Assembly (NCBI GenBank): GCA_916613615.1
Contig: OU744726.1
Span: 15,937,515 to 16,001,514, forward strand
Source: Steromphala cineraria
Lineage: Eukaryota; Mollusca; Gastropoda; Trochida; Trochidae
Direction: 5' to 3'
Length of the DNA stretch: 64,000 nucleotides
Below are positions 37,040-49,030 of this stretch, one piece after another. Every line of letters starts with the position of its first letter. Positions within the stretch are counted from its first letter, which is position 1. Below the pieces are notes generated by a model. The model was not told where the DNA came from. It ran no database searches and saw nothing but the letters and a program-made list of their open reading frames with translations. A program made the translations under genes and the position numbers.

Positions 37040-37560
37040 ACCAGAACGACACATCATTTCCCCTGTACAGATCTACGACTCAATTCATTCTGCCTCCATC
37101 TGACATCGAGTGTTTATTCCGAAAAAAACAATAATGAGTCCATGATTTAATCAGAATCCTATTCTTCCAGCTAATAAGGGAACAGAACAGAAATGAAAGA
37201 ATCCCTCTTTTTCTCCTCCGAGCGGGCTGTTTGCAATTCTGTCGAGTCCTTTAAAGCGCAGAGTCTGTGTTTGAGGAAGAATGACCTCCCCTGATTTGTG
37301 GTTTGATGTTGCAATGGACTGTTTGATATTTCAATCAATTCGCTGACATGCTCAACAAAGTCATTAGCGAAATTGTCCGCTTTGCTGTGCACCACCTCTA
37401 AAAGTTTCTAATTAATTTCTTTCGCTATAGTGTAATTGTCTCATTCATCATAAAAATTGATTTTTGCGCGATATTAACCCATACTTGTTGTCCATACAAG
37501 CCGCAGCTCATTTGCATACAGATATCTTCTCTCGAGGGTAGCAATTATGGAATATTAATA
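37040..37560. promoter_or_regulatory. Low-repeat GC-balanced block, possible regulatory DNA
   Basis: Even composition, an octamer ATTTGCAT at 37510-37517, and CTAATTAATTTC near 37410. Short frames on the minus strand are not convincing. Confidence 0.25.
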
Positions 37561-40500
37561 TGATACTGTCAATACCAACTTCGTCAAACTCATAACTAAA
37601 TTATCCTCTAATATTCATTGGTTAAGGACAGATAGTGCAATTTCATGGTTCAGACAGTTAGTACAAATGAGTTATGAATGTCTGATTTTATTTGACCATG
37701 TATATTAAGTTTCAAGTGCAGAATTAATAACCATCATACCATTTAAGGGGCCAGTTTTGAGGAAAAGCAACTTGTAACTCAAGAAACATTCCAGTTTTCA
37801 ATTAGCTTAATGGCTACTTGTGACATTTCAGGACTGGCAGTTTATGAGTTAATCTTCACAAGACTTGTTTCTTTTTATGCATATGGCACACAGGGGGTTA
37901 ACTTCAGTACATCATAATTTAATAACCGTTACTACACATATGGGATGTTTGAATGATTGTAACTTGCTGAAGGTTGATACCTTTGTTATTTGATCTGGTG
38001 TAATGTAAGGAAGCACAAAAGCTGAGATGTTTTCAATGGGAATATTGTGTAGATGTGAAACGTTGCGCTAACAATCCATTTCAAGTGAATGAGGCCAAAG
38101 TCATGGAAATTGTTCTGAGTCATGTGTGTGAACAATTTGCTGAGAATTCAGTTTTATAAAGAGCAGTTGTCATGCAAAATTCACATAGCGTATTGCTTAC
38201 AATGTTAGTTGTGCATCTCTTTGCATGGTTATATTCTCTTACTGCTGTATATGTCTTCATCACAAGATCGCTAATGATATTACAGGCATTAATTTATTAC
38301 ATCAAAAGAAGAATTGTGTTGGGACAGTTTTTCATGAATTTAGGTCCACCAGGAGAAAGATATTTGGGATCTTAATTCAGAATAAATGTTGTTTGCATTA
38401 ATCATACAATATTGACATTTTTGTAAGAATTTTAATTCATCAAAATGTCTTTGAGTTTGACTTGGGCATAATATGCTTTGACATGAACAAGATATCGTGA
38501 GAGGTGATAGACATTTGGGTTGGGTTTTGTTGACATTTGTGTGGGTTATCTATAAGAAGCGCTTATATTTGACAAAACTATTGTTGATGATACACAGAGT
38601 AAATATTGTTTAATCATTTGGTGTTCTGAAATATACAATTGTTAAGATTAAATTCATTTACATATTACAAAATGGTAAGACATAAATCTTTTAAAAAAAA
38701 TTCATTTTTGGAAAATACTTGATACTGGCTAGTAACCAAATTTCTCATTTCTCATCTCATTATCAATTATTCCCAACATAATATCATGAGATTTTGTTTT
38801 GCGAATTATGACTTGCATGATGTGAATGTTTCAACTAAAACACCAAAATCGTTAATATTAGGCCTTGGAGGATTGAAATTTAGACTGAATCTCCACAAAT
38901 GGTTTAATTGTTTTTAAAATATTCTTCAGGGATTATCATCCATTTGTAGAACGATTTTTACAATGATGTGACCTTTGAAGGATCGTTTGGTATGTTATCG
39001 GAGAAGCGTGCCAGGCTGACAACGATCCATAATGGAATCCTTTTGGAGTATATTTGTAGGGGAGAACGAAGCAATTACCATGTGTGCTGATTATCCTATC
39101 TGTGCAAACTTTACATTGAAACCGCGTTCGGTTTGCACAAATCAATCATAAGTCAATCTCAGACCCTCCTCTCCATTGAACCAGGATCTACATTGTTGTC
39201 TAATGGGAACATTCCTTTGTTCATAAGCGTTGGTGGAACATGTGCTTAAATAATGGCAATGCATAAAAGGCATTAGAAGTCGCATTGCGGCACAGTATCA
39301 TCCGCTCGGAATCCCGTATATTGGACGGATGTCACATTCGTAGAGCATCTATATTGCAGGTTTACACCACCAGGATCAGGCAGTTCTCTCCAACACATCA
39401 CTGCATCTTGACCAGTCTCTTATTCTGTGGTCGGAACTATACGATATTGATTATCACTCCTGCTTCTCTCAATTTCTCGCAGTGGCCTTGACCTTCCTCT
39501 TACATATGTATGTCTTGAGGAAGCAATGAATTGCACAAAGAAGTATGCAATGGCTGGGTGCTCGAGCCTGCTGCTCCTCACAGGGTGATTAATGAGATGT
39601 TCTTATGTATATCCTATACAAGTCTGTGTGTGGAGGTGATGCTGGTGGTGTGAGGAGTTCAGCATTATAAGCAGCTGAAGGAGCATCTCGTGTTGTACCC
39701 TTCGGGATCTGCTGAGAAAATTCGTCATGTTCCTTGATGGATAAATTCATGACTTGTTTCAGTGAATCGAGAAGCCTTCTTAAGAACATTCTGCCGTCTT
39801 GAGATTGGACTTTGACTTCATGGACATGTGATCTCTTGATCAATTTCATGGATAAAACATGATCCATATTACACTGATTATTCAGGTTCATTTGCAAGAA
39901 ATATGTATTACTCCTTTCGGTATACATTTTCTCCTGATTAATTTTGTTGACAAAACATGATCCATATTACTGTCTGATTATTCTGACCGATATGCAAGAT
40001 ATATATATGTATGTATTGTTACTTTTCGTGGTGCAAGGTTAAAAGCAATATTCATATTCAAGATGGGCGATCATGTTATACAATTTCTTTGTATTGAATA
40101 TGGATATATCACAAAATATTCCAGCTATTTATCATGCACATGTTAAGTGTTATGTTTTGTATTGCAATTACTTATATACATATGTATAAGACTTGCATTA
40201 GTCTTTGTTGTGATCAGGATGTCATTAATGGCATGCCACAAGACTTATCATGACACCACTCCCAACTCTCTTTAATTATAAAACTATGTCATAAGATTAT
40301 TAAATACTGTTTCAGTTTCAAGCTATATGGGTATAGATGTTATTTGTATACTATATTTAAATATCGAAGTTATATGGGGTTCCATGATGTTGTTCAGTAC
40401 TAAGGTTTATTTTAAAAGTTTGTAGTAATTTTTTTTGCTGATTGACACACAGGACGCTGTGGCTTCTTGTTGCATACTAGAAGTTGTGGATATGATGATA

Positions 40501-40810
40501 AACTAAGTTCCATGAATAGTCAACTTCTTTATTGCAATTTACTGGCCTTTCGGTGTAAATACCACTGACAAGTTTAATATTGCCTGTTTAATCCATATGG
40601 TCTCACAATCACAAGAGATTGAATTAGTTTCTCAGTAATTAAGAAAATAAAACCAACAGACCCACAACTTAAATTTGTGTAAGTCCTTTACATAATTCAT
40701 TAGTACTTGATGCAGTGGTGAATCTATCGCTGTAGATACTAATATTTTTATCAAGCAAGTGATATGATTTTGTAGGATAAGGCTACAACTGATGTCATAT
40801 TAAATACAAT
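37561..40810. other. Probable intron upstream of the coiled-coil exon
   Basis: AT-rich with GC-balanced patches at 39000-39560 and 39600-39900. A 112-codon minus frame at 39589-39927 is unassigned. No earlier exon of the coiled-coil gene could be identified. Confidence 0.45.
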
Positions 40811-40824
40811 TTTACCTTTTTCAG

Positions 40825-40989
40825 CGCTACGAGAGCCTGAGTGCAAGCTGGGAAGTTGCAAAGACTGAGGTGAAACGAGAACGGCACGAGCAACTGCAGG
40901 AGAAACTACGTCTACAACAGCGTCTGCTGCACCTCCAGGATGAACTCAGCGACCACCGCAGGTCCCAGGAAGAACAGAGCCGCACCCAG
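40825..40989 (+). CDS. Internal coding exon of a coiled-coil protein
   Basis: This is the strongest coding segment in the window. It is preceded by a pyrimidine-rich acceptor (TTTTACCTTTTTCAG) and followed by a consensus donor (CAG|GTATGT). The 165 bp are exactly 55 codons, open from first to last base, phase 0 at both ends, so skipping it would keep frame. The peptide starts RYESLSASWEVAKTEVK, continues through LQEKLRLQQRLLHLQDELSD and ends RSQEEQSRTQ. It is rich in E, Q, R, K and L with leucines spaced like heptads, and has no proline or glycine, so a long coiled-coil helix is expected. GC content and codon choice are clearly above the AT-rich surroundings. I do not recognise the family with certainty and see no adjoining exon of the same protein in the window. 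Exon call is confident; function is not assigned beyond coiled coil. Confidence 0.85.
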
Positions 40990-41039
40990 GTATGTGGCTC
41001 TTGTCGTCCATCTTGGTTTATGTCTGAAGAGTAGGCCAA

Positions 41040-41460
41040 ACTTCAGTGCATGGAGCTCGGAGATTCTTGGTCTTTGAACTCAGAGACGGCCATGTCTCAG
41101 AGCATGTATCATTTTTTTCTCAAATTTGAAAAGTTTGGCAAATTCAGACGTAGACCTTTAGATTTTTGGCACTTGCATTCAGAGTAGACCATATCTTAGA
41201 TACATGCATTTAGTTCATTGTTTTTAAAATTTTAAGGGAGAGTTGACAAAAATTCAGATCCATTGTCTTCTTAGATTATTGCCGCAAGCATTCATAAAGT
41301 AGGTTATGTATCAGACCCATTCTTTGAGTTTACCATTGTTCCCATTTCAAGAAGGGTATAGACCAATATACATACCCATGGCAATCAAGAATCCATAGAG
41401 TACCGACTTTCACTGGGTTGACATTAGAAGAAAAGACCAAAATTCAAATGCATGATGCAT
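41040..41460 (+). repeat. Degenerate tandem repeat just inside the intron after the coiled-coil exon
   Basis: Variants of AATTCAGA plus GCATTCA.AG.AG and TCTCAGA.C recur from 41040, 41141 and 41251 (steps of about 101 and 110), with a weaker trace near 41440. It begins only about 50 bp after the splice donor. Confidence 0.5.
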
Positions 41461-42829
41461 TTCTTTCTTTTGTGTCTGAAAACTATTGAATTTAGTAATG
41501 AATATTGATATATTTTTTGTCCTTGCTGAAGTGCATGTTAGTTGCACATTTGTAAAAGCCTTTATGTTCAATGGTATACATATTTATACCCATCTATTTC
41601 ATCAAACACTCATCTAACCAAGATACACAATACTGTCCTGTAGGTGTGACAGTAATTTGCTGGTAGACCTTTTAGTGCATTGTACACATAATCATTCATT
41701 GTTGTGAAGGAAACCAACATAATTGCATCATCTTAGTTTCAACAATTCCAATTTACTTATTTGGTATATTGATATGTGATATATAAAGTTTGTGTAGTTG
41801 AAATAGAGAAGAATCTTTATTCAAAACTGTTTTGTGCTGTTAATAATTTGGGTGTAAAATTCTCCGAATGTTGAGAATGAAATGCTGGATAAGAGAACTT
41901 TGAGTGCAGATATGATGAATAATTTATATATCAATTGTGTGTTATTGAATTGAGTAAATAACAATAATACTTATGCATAAAGTGCATTTGTCTATTTTAC
42001 AAATTCGTAAAATTCTGACTTACTAGGTTCCTAATAAACTTAGTTGTTTATCATATCATACTTTCTTTTTGCATCAAGTTTCTACATAATAAAAATTTCA
42101 TGATATTTCATATGATAAAAAAGGCTCAACTAAAAAATATTTTATAATGAGCAGTGCATCAGTAGAGAAAATGCAGACTGACAAGAAAATTAGAGTTACC
42201 TACACATTATTTAATTCCTCCATCTCTTATGTAGGAGGATTTGTATCTCATTTGTCACCGGCGGCCATGATGGATTGGAGAAAGACACTCTTCTTTGGAA
42301 GGAGATATATTACTTCTGTATGCACTTATCGCCTAGTGGAAGTAGTGTGGCATAATCTTTTTGACCCTACAGGCAAGCAGCATGCAATTTTGTTTGATTT
42401 ACAACCAAATATGTTGCGAGGAGCCGGTTCTTATCGTGCAACAAACCTCCCGTCTTGTGCGGCTATCTGAAGGTTGTGAGCCCCTCATTAGTCGGTGTGT
42501 ATCACTCCGTTGGTAATTTAACGTTTGATTAGTCACCTCGTGATCAGAATCCCCAGCGTATTTAGTAAGCAACATACACGTGACGGATCTCGCTTGCATC
42601 TTGAAAGTTTAGAGAACTTGGCTGTTTGTTTCTTGCATTTACTTCCAAGACTGACCTGAATCGATATCTTGATTTCGGAAACTATTGAATATATTATGAA
42701 CCCGCAGACCTGACTCACATTGATATATTTTGTAAGTTCAATAGACCAACTGACAATATCTGCCAATTTGTGGTGAATATGTTTAAATATCATCTACGGC
42801 ATCATCATATGCCAAAGTTTTAGGATATT
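41461..42829. other. Probable intron downstream of the coiled-coil exon
   Basis: AT-rich. A GC-balanced patch at 42240-42620 holds a 107-codon + frame with no recognised domain. Confidence 0.45.
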
Positions 42830-43320
42830 CATCAGACGATTCTTAACTTTAAATGAAATGAATTATCGAGACTAGACTATAAACTTGAACATCTTGATTC
42901 TTGACAGTTTTCTATAGATGAATTATAAAGATGATGTCCTAAATTCATCTTGCTATATGTTGTTCTCAATTCCAACGTACGATTACTTCTTGCCAATTTT
43001 CTTTGAATATATTACCACGGGGACTTGAGCTGACTCTGGCATCGTTCCATGACTAATTTGCATACAAATGACAACAGGACTTCTGCTTTAGTGCAGGAGG
43101 CATCGTCGCCTTCTAGCTTAATGTGAATTTGATCCCGCGTCGGGCTGAAATGAATACATGAATGATAGAAACAAACGCACTTATTGGCGGCAGATCGTAA
43201 CCGCCATCGGTTTGTCTTATTTATTGGGCTTTTTACTTTGTATTGAAATTGGCAATTATCAAATGATGTGTTGTAAGCTATGTGGGAGATAGCGATAAAA
43301 CTGACTCGGTGCATTCACAG
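42830..43320. promoter_or_regulatory. Low-repeat block with octamer pair, possible regulatory DNA
   Basis: ATTTGCATACAAAT (43056-43069) reads as an octamer with a partial inverted second half, a format used by POU dimers. A 100-codon minus frame covers the block but is not recognisable as a protein. Confidence 0.25.
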
Positions 43321-45370
43321 CAAGGAACATGAAAGACAAATTGTCACTGATTTGAAAACAGAAAATTTAATAGACTTGTATCAATGAATTTACCTTTTTT
43401 TACTTGACTGCAGCTGATTGTTTTCTATTTTATTGGAGAACAATATTTGTATTGTATTTTATTTAGATAAGAAAATGAAATTGATAAGAGCCTCTCAGTA
43501 GGTAAATAAGCTTGACTTGATAAAAGAAGAAAACATTCTGAAGCAGCCCTTTTATATTAAAGTAATATGTAATAGTAAATGGGTAATTAGGGTGTATCAT
43601 TCAACATAAGCAATTAAAAAAATATTAGAATTAAAAAAAGATATTCAAATAATGTGAAACAAATTCCATCATTTTTAACAATGATGTTATTTTCATAAGA
43701 ATAATATTTGAAAAATGTAAATGTGAAGAATACTCAGTAACGAAGTAATGAAAAGCATGCACAAAGTAGTAGTTTTCCACCTGCCTCAATGGGTCACATT
43801 TAGTGACTGGACGTCAAAGGTGTGAAATTCAAATACTCTGAATAAACAGGCAGTTAAGCGTCTTTAAGCCTTGATCAACATAGCATCTTCAATACACTCG
43901 GGAAGTCATCTGCCTTCACTGCAATTTACACACACATCCAATGAAAAAAATTACTTCTTACGGTCTAAGAAATTGGCCTACAAATAGTCAATTATTTCAA
44001 ATATGCAAATTTTAAGTTGACATTTCACAGTGATATTTGTACATTCCTACAAAATTATATTTTTTAAAAATGAGTGACTTTTCTTGGTACGAAGACTCTC
44101 TACAAAAAAAAATTTTAAGCATTTTTTGTAAAGTGTTATAAGAATCAGCCAGAGTTAAACAGTTTTAGATCTAATTATCGATAGAAAGTAAATTATTTCA
44201 ATAAAACCATTTCAACATGAAAACTATCATTATAAAATGTAAAGTCAATGTTAATAAGAAATTGGCTCAAAAGTGATCACTTAAAATAGCAGTAATGAGT
44301 TATCTGGTACATGTACATTTTATTAAAGAAATTGGAAAAAAATATTTTGCATATTTGAACTAGAAATTCATGAAAAAAATTTATGCACCTCTAATAAGTT
44401 GTTGCTTGAGGGACTTTAATTACCAAGTAGCATGTCAGTTGGTAGTCTAGGTACAGACGAAGCTCTTAACAGCGCTAGTCAAAGCCCCGCTATACAATTG
44501 AGGCGTTTCTTCTTCTAACATTACTTCCAGGTATTCAATCATTGCGTGAGAGACCAAACTAAAATAACGTGTCATTTTTAACCCTGTCTGAAATCTTTTG
44601 ACTAGGGCTGATGCACCCGAAATCCACCCAGCTTTCCGCCAAGAAGTCAGCAATTGTACTCAATATGGAGAAATTGACCATCTTGGGCGCCTTTCATGTC
44701 AAAGTTTAACATTTTCTTCTATTTTCTTCTTTTATAGACCGACAAACAAAACACTCGAACCCAACTCACGCTTTTCGGGGCACATTGTACAAACAACTTG
44801 CGTAGCATCGACATTCACTTGAGTGTCAGTCAGCGTCTATTTCAATGATGAAGGTCAAGGTCAGTCTTGCCCAATTCTTCGGTAACGGCCGATTGAAAGA
44901 GAGGCTAGTTTGTAAACTACTCCCACCCTTTGAAATACAGCATTATTCGTTTACACAGAGCAAATAAATCATTTGCTTTATAAAAGAAAAATTGCAAATA
45001 AAATATGCCTGAGAAATTGTACTTACTCATAAGTAGATAATGAATGTTGAGGGGCTATGTTTATTCACCCTCAGCATTGAAGAGTTCTGTTCAGGACCTG
45101 ATAATAGACTATGTCTTCTCCTGAGTCAACAGATAAGCTCCCCACCATATTTCTCATGTGGCCTTTCATTTGCATCAATTGTCCACTCTGTACCCCCTAC
45201 TCCTCAAACAGTGTTGCTCTATAGATGCTTTTAACAAGCTTGTCCTGTTTATGGGCAGGGCATATCAGTTTTCTTACTTATTTTATACCAATGGCAGCTT
45301 TGAAATTCCATAAGAATTATTAAATGAATGTGTAAAGAACGATTATTCATATAGAAAAAAAATTCATGTA
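43321..45370. other. Unannotated, mostly AT-rich
   Basis: GC-balanced patches at 43780-43930 and 44430-44930 without recognisable coding sequence. Confidence 0.5.
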
Positions 45371-45381
45371 TTTTAATTGCC

Positions 45382-45463
45382 AACAGAGACGGGCAGGCCA
45401 GTTATACCATGCCAAACAGAACACTCGTCTTTGACAGCGAATAACAGTCAAAAACGATATGTC
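45382..45463 (-). repeat. 82-bp inverted copy of 46.1 kb sequence between 11-bp direct repeats
   Basis: Bases 45383-45448 are nearly identical to the reverse complement of 46111-46176 (shared core CAAACAGAACAC and CTTTGACAGCGAATAACAG). The segment is bracketed by the direct repeat TTTTAATTGCC at 45371-45381 and 45464-45474. It can be read as a short insertion with an 11-bp target duplication, or as one arm of a 794-bp foldback element. Confidence 0.6.
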
Positions 45464-45640
45464 TTTTAATTGCCTTCATACTTCTAAGCATTTGGTATTA
45501 AAGAAATAAGTTGCAACAGCAAAAGTTCTTGTAATTAACACAGTCAAAAGAGGATGTTTTTAGCAAGATATTTTTTTTCTTTTGGTTTTTTAAAATAGTA
45601 TAGAAATATCATAATATTCTTAAATAGGTTGAAGATGAAG

Positions 45641-45800
45641 CAGTGTTGTTCCTAGAGGGGGTCCTGGGAAAAATTTGCCCAGAACAAGACCATTGGTTTG
45701 GTGTTCCTTCAAAAGTAGGATATATGTACCATCGCATGGGTCCCATCTGTTCAGAGTGATGAAAATGACTTCCTAATCTTATCACCTGGCAACAACACTG
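45641..45800. mobile_element. Small foldback element, CAGTGTTGTTCCTAG family
   Basis: About 160 bp, starting CAGTGTTGTTCCTAG and ending with the inverted GGCAACAACACTG. The interior shares a GGTTTGGTGTTCC / AGTAGGATATA core with the copies at 30.6-30.9 kb. It has no coding capacity, and no clear target duplication was found. Confidence 0.6.
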
Positions 45801-46029
45801 GATAGGCTATTCAATAACAAGCATGTAATGGTAACTTTCGAAGCAGAATGACTTTTCCAAGATAACAAGATACACATTTGTAATTGCAAAATTATTTTTT
45901 AATATCTTATTAAAAACATGAAATTCAGGAAGTACAAAAGCATAATAAAGCTGTGGTTTGTCAGACAGTGTTTAATGTCCTCATCACAGAGGACATCTCA
46001 GCACTGTGTTGTACTACGCCTATGAAAAT

Positions 46030-46300
46030 TAATGTTTCCATTCAAACGGGAATATAAAACCTTCACCGATTCACCTCTGGTTCATTCTCCTGCCGAGATG
46101 ACTGTTATTCGCTGTTATTCGCTGTCAAAGACAAGTGTTCTGTTTGCCATGGTATAACGGGCCTGCCCGTCTCTGTCGGCTTGAGAATAAACGGGCGCTG
46201 TCTCACTGCGTCTTGGGTGAGCGATTCCGAGTGTGGAATGTCGTCCTTGTGCGATCACGTGTGACGCCTTGTTGACTCTGCCCATATGGCATCTTTGTAA
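46030..46300. promoter_or_regulatory. GC-balanced block with CACGTG E-box
   Basis: Contains GATCACGTGTGACG near 46254 and the right arm of the inverted repeat described above. No gene. Confidence 0.22.
46111..46176 (+). repeat. Partner arm of the inverted repeat at 45.4 kb
   Basis: 66 bp matching the 45383-45448 arm in inverted orientation. It carries an extra tandem CTGTTATTCG just outside and is embedded in GC-balanced DNA that looks unique, so this may be the donor copy. Confidence 0.6.
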
Positions 46301-46754
46301 TGTTATATGGGAAACCTCAAGAGATAAATGATCGCTTTATAATAACACCAACATGTTTTTAGCTTGAGGTACGTTATCATGTATTTAATTGGTTAATAAT
46401 AGAGCCAGTCATAGGTGTTATTTTCATAATGCAGCAAATTGATTTATTCAGATTGACAGTTTAATTGGCCCTTTAGGAGAAATAAAACAACTTCCTTTTA
46501 GTCTGTGATATAGCGCACCATTGTAATTGCAACACATGTGTACCAAAAATATTTATCATTTATAAGCAGATTTTATGATTAACTCAGAACTGACATATCT
46601 TGAGATCTGTTAAATCATAAATAAATATCTCCTATGATTTCTACATTTGGGTATATAACCTGTTGCAGTTATTTTGACAGGAAAAAAATGTAAACATGCC
46701 ACACCTGTGTACAAAATAAAAAATTTACCTGAGGATCACATAGACATAACTTAA

Positions 46755-47110
46755 AGGGGCAGTAGCACGTTTTAAGGGGGAGTATAAGGTGATGTCAGGA
46801 AAATGAAAATAAATGGTTCCAAATGAAAGACAATGTATTTAAACTAAATGGAGCAGTAATAATTCAAATATATAACGTAAGGTTCAGCCATGCGATTCCT
46901 TTATCTTACAAAAATGAATTAAAGGTGTTCACAAAAAAATGGCCGCCAATGGATTTTATGTGAATCCTCATACTTTGTCCTCTGACTATGGGTGATTGGC
47001 TTGTGTAATGTGATTGTTGACACTGTCAATATAATACATTAGGCATTTACTTACAATTATAAGTGCAATTTTTAAAATATAAAATTATCAAAAAACGTGC
47101 TACTGCCCCT
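46755..47110. mobile_element. TTAA-flanked MITE (piggyBac-type target)
   Basis: Terminal inverted repeats AGGGGCAGTAGCACGTTTT bound a 356-bp element, with TTAA immediately outside each end (46751-46754 and 47111-47114). TTAA duplication is characteristic of the piggyBac superfamily, though the terminal bases are not those of classical piggyBac. The interior is AT-rich and noncoding and holds an ATGGCCGCCA YY1-like motif near 46940. Confidence 0.8.
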
Positions 47111-47114
47111 TTAA

Positions 47115-48529
47115 ATAAGTTGTATTGAGACATCCAGAATAACTACACAGTCGTTAGCCTGTCACATTGTGTATGATCTTGACACAAATACAGGTTGTAA
47201 GCAGGTGACACCTGCGAACCAATATATTCACCATCTACACACAGTTTATGATATCATATATATATTGACAAATCTTGTATTGCATCTGTACATGAATTTT
47301 CAATATTTGTACTAAAGTTGGTAGCCTAACAAAGAAAATTTACAAAAATTGTATTATCATCAGAAAAAGAATAACAATAATAAGTTGTACTTAGAGAGGG
47401 TAAATGTTATCTATTGAGCATCCATAAATATTTTTCAAATATCTTTACCAAAGAAAATATAGAACATGTACCAACTTCACAAGATCTTTTTCCAAAAGTC
47501 AGTCCTTATCAATTGATAGGAAAAACAACAAACCATTATAAGATGAAGGTAGAAAGGGCAAATCTGAGATTTATTCATAATCCGTAAATATCTCAAATAA
47601 TAATTTGTACCAAAGAGATACCATCATGTACAATGTTTTTTAAATATGAATCCTTTTAATTAGAAAAAAAACCCATAGAAATATGGAAGTAGAAATTGCT
47701 ACAATTTGTAATTCGATCTCTTCTTCTCTCGTAAACAATTTAATTCAGGACACAGGTGTCCGATGTTTTCAAGGCTTATTTGTGTCAAGTTTGTGGTTAA
47801 TGAGAGGACTCCCAACTATTAATACAATGTTTGAAACATGTTCACCTTATGTTTTATATGTCTTAAACATGACACACCTTTCAAGGAATATTATTTTTGA
47901 TGTAAGAAGCAAAATTTTATTCCAAATTTAAACCCCTCTTTTAAATCATATTTTAAAACGTTTTTACCAGATAATCTTAAAAATTATGTTTGATACTAAG
48001 TGAATATCACGTTTTGTATAAAAGTGAAATATTAAAATTTTAATAATGCTTATTATATTCATTGTACTATTTTCAAGGTCCAGTGATACTTCTGGAGAAA
48101 AGGTAATGTTGCTGTGAAATGCAGTGATGTATGGCATGCTTGAGTTTTCCGCTCCATTTAACCCAATCAATCGCATGTTTAACTTTATGACTAATGTTAT
48201 TAACCTGAGTTCCTAAACACAATATGTGTTATCCATATATGATTTATGATTAATCTATTGTGTGCCTAATTATTATTGAGAAATGTAACTATCAAATTGG
48301 TTACAATTTGTGTAATTTTTCCGCCTTTGTACCAGCTTTTCTAATGTTTCCTTGTTAATAATGTAGAACAAACTATTTAATGTCCAAAGTTAAAGATATT
48401 GTCCAACCACACTCTGATGTTTTAGCATCCATTACTTGATGAAAAACTTCCATCAACAGAAATAATTACTTTGTATCCATGTTTGCATAAACCTGAATCC
48501 CGTTAATGATTATCCAATAAAGAACCTAT
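47115..48529. other. AT-rich DNA, nothing recognised
   Basis: Weak similarity between 47390-47450 and 47550-47600 (AGAGGGTAAAT / AAAGGGCAAAT, CCATAAATAT / CCGTAAATAT) suggests another old duplication. Confidence 0.45.
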
Positions 48530-49030
48530 CACAATGTAAACTGTCAGGAATAAACCAATTGTGCACACGCCAGTGACAAATTCTAATTTCAGAATTCACC
48601 GCGGCCGAAATGTTTGCATTCTAATTTACCCATCCACTGTTCTCCAGTTCCCTTAGCTAATAAAGTCTTCAGGGGCAGCATGGAAGCGATCTTTTATTGT
48701 GAAACGGCATCATTGATTTAGAGTTTGTACAGATGCTAATGTTTTATCAGGTCCTTATTCCCCCAGATACTTCCAATAAACTCCTGCAAAATAGATATTT
48801 GTCAATACTTGCATGCAAAACTCTCTTGGGAAACATGCGACTTTGAAACATGTTGAATCCCTGAAAGAAAAACGTTCCCAACATGGCTGCTTGATAACTT
48901 AGAGATATTATCGCAGCTGACAATTGATTGTGATTGGCTAGTTAATATTGAAATCAATGCATGGGGGCTATCTCATATTGGCCCGCGTCAGCTGTCGATA
49001 GCGATATGAAGTTATTGCAGACATATCGTC
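48530..49030. promoter_or_regulatory. Low-repeat GC-balanced block, possible enhancer
   Basis: Two abutting TGATTG motifs (48925-48936) overlap a CCAAT-box complement (ATTGG), next to GTTAATATTGAAATCAAT. TGATTG is the PBX/Hox cofactor core. The block also has GCGGCCGAAATG and a long AT/GC-mixed unique sequence. Inference from motifs only. Confidence 0.27.

Noticed and set aside
40827..41039. Serine/cysteine/arginine-rich minus frame over the exon
   Set aside because: It is the antisense shadow of the well-supported + strand coiled-coil exon.
3815..43063. Repeated octamer ATTTGCAT(ACA) at 3815, 19566, 37510 and 43056 as an enriched signal
   Set aside because: About two to four such 8-mers are expected by chance in 64 kb of AT-rich DNA, so the count alone is not significant.
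45383..46176. Ordinary 794-bp terminal-inverted-repeat transposon
   Set aside because: No matching target duplication was found at the outer ends, while the left arm alone is flanked by an 11-bp direct repeat. Kept as a repeat pair instead.
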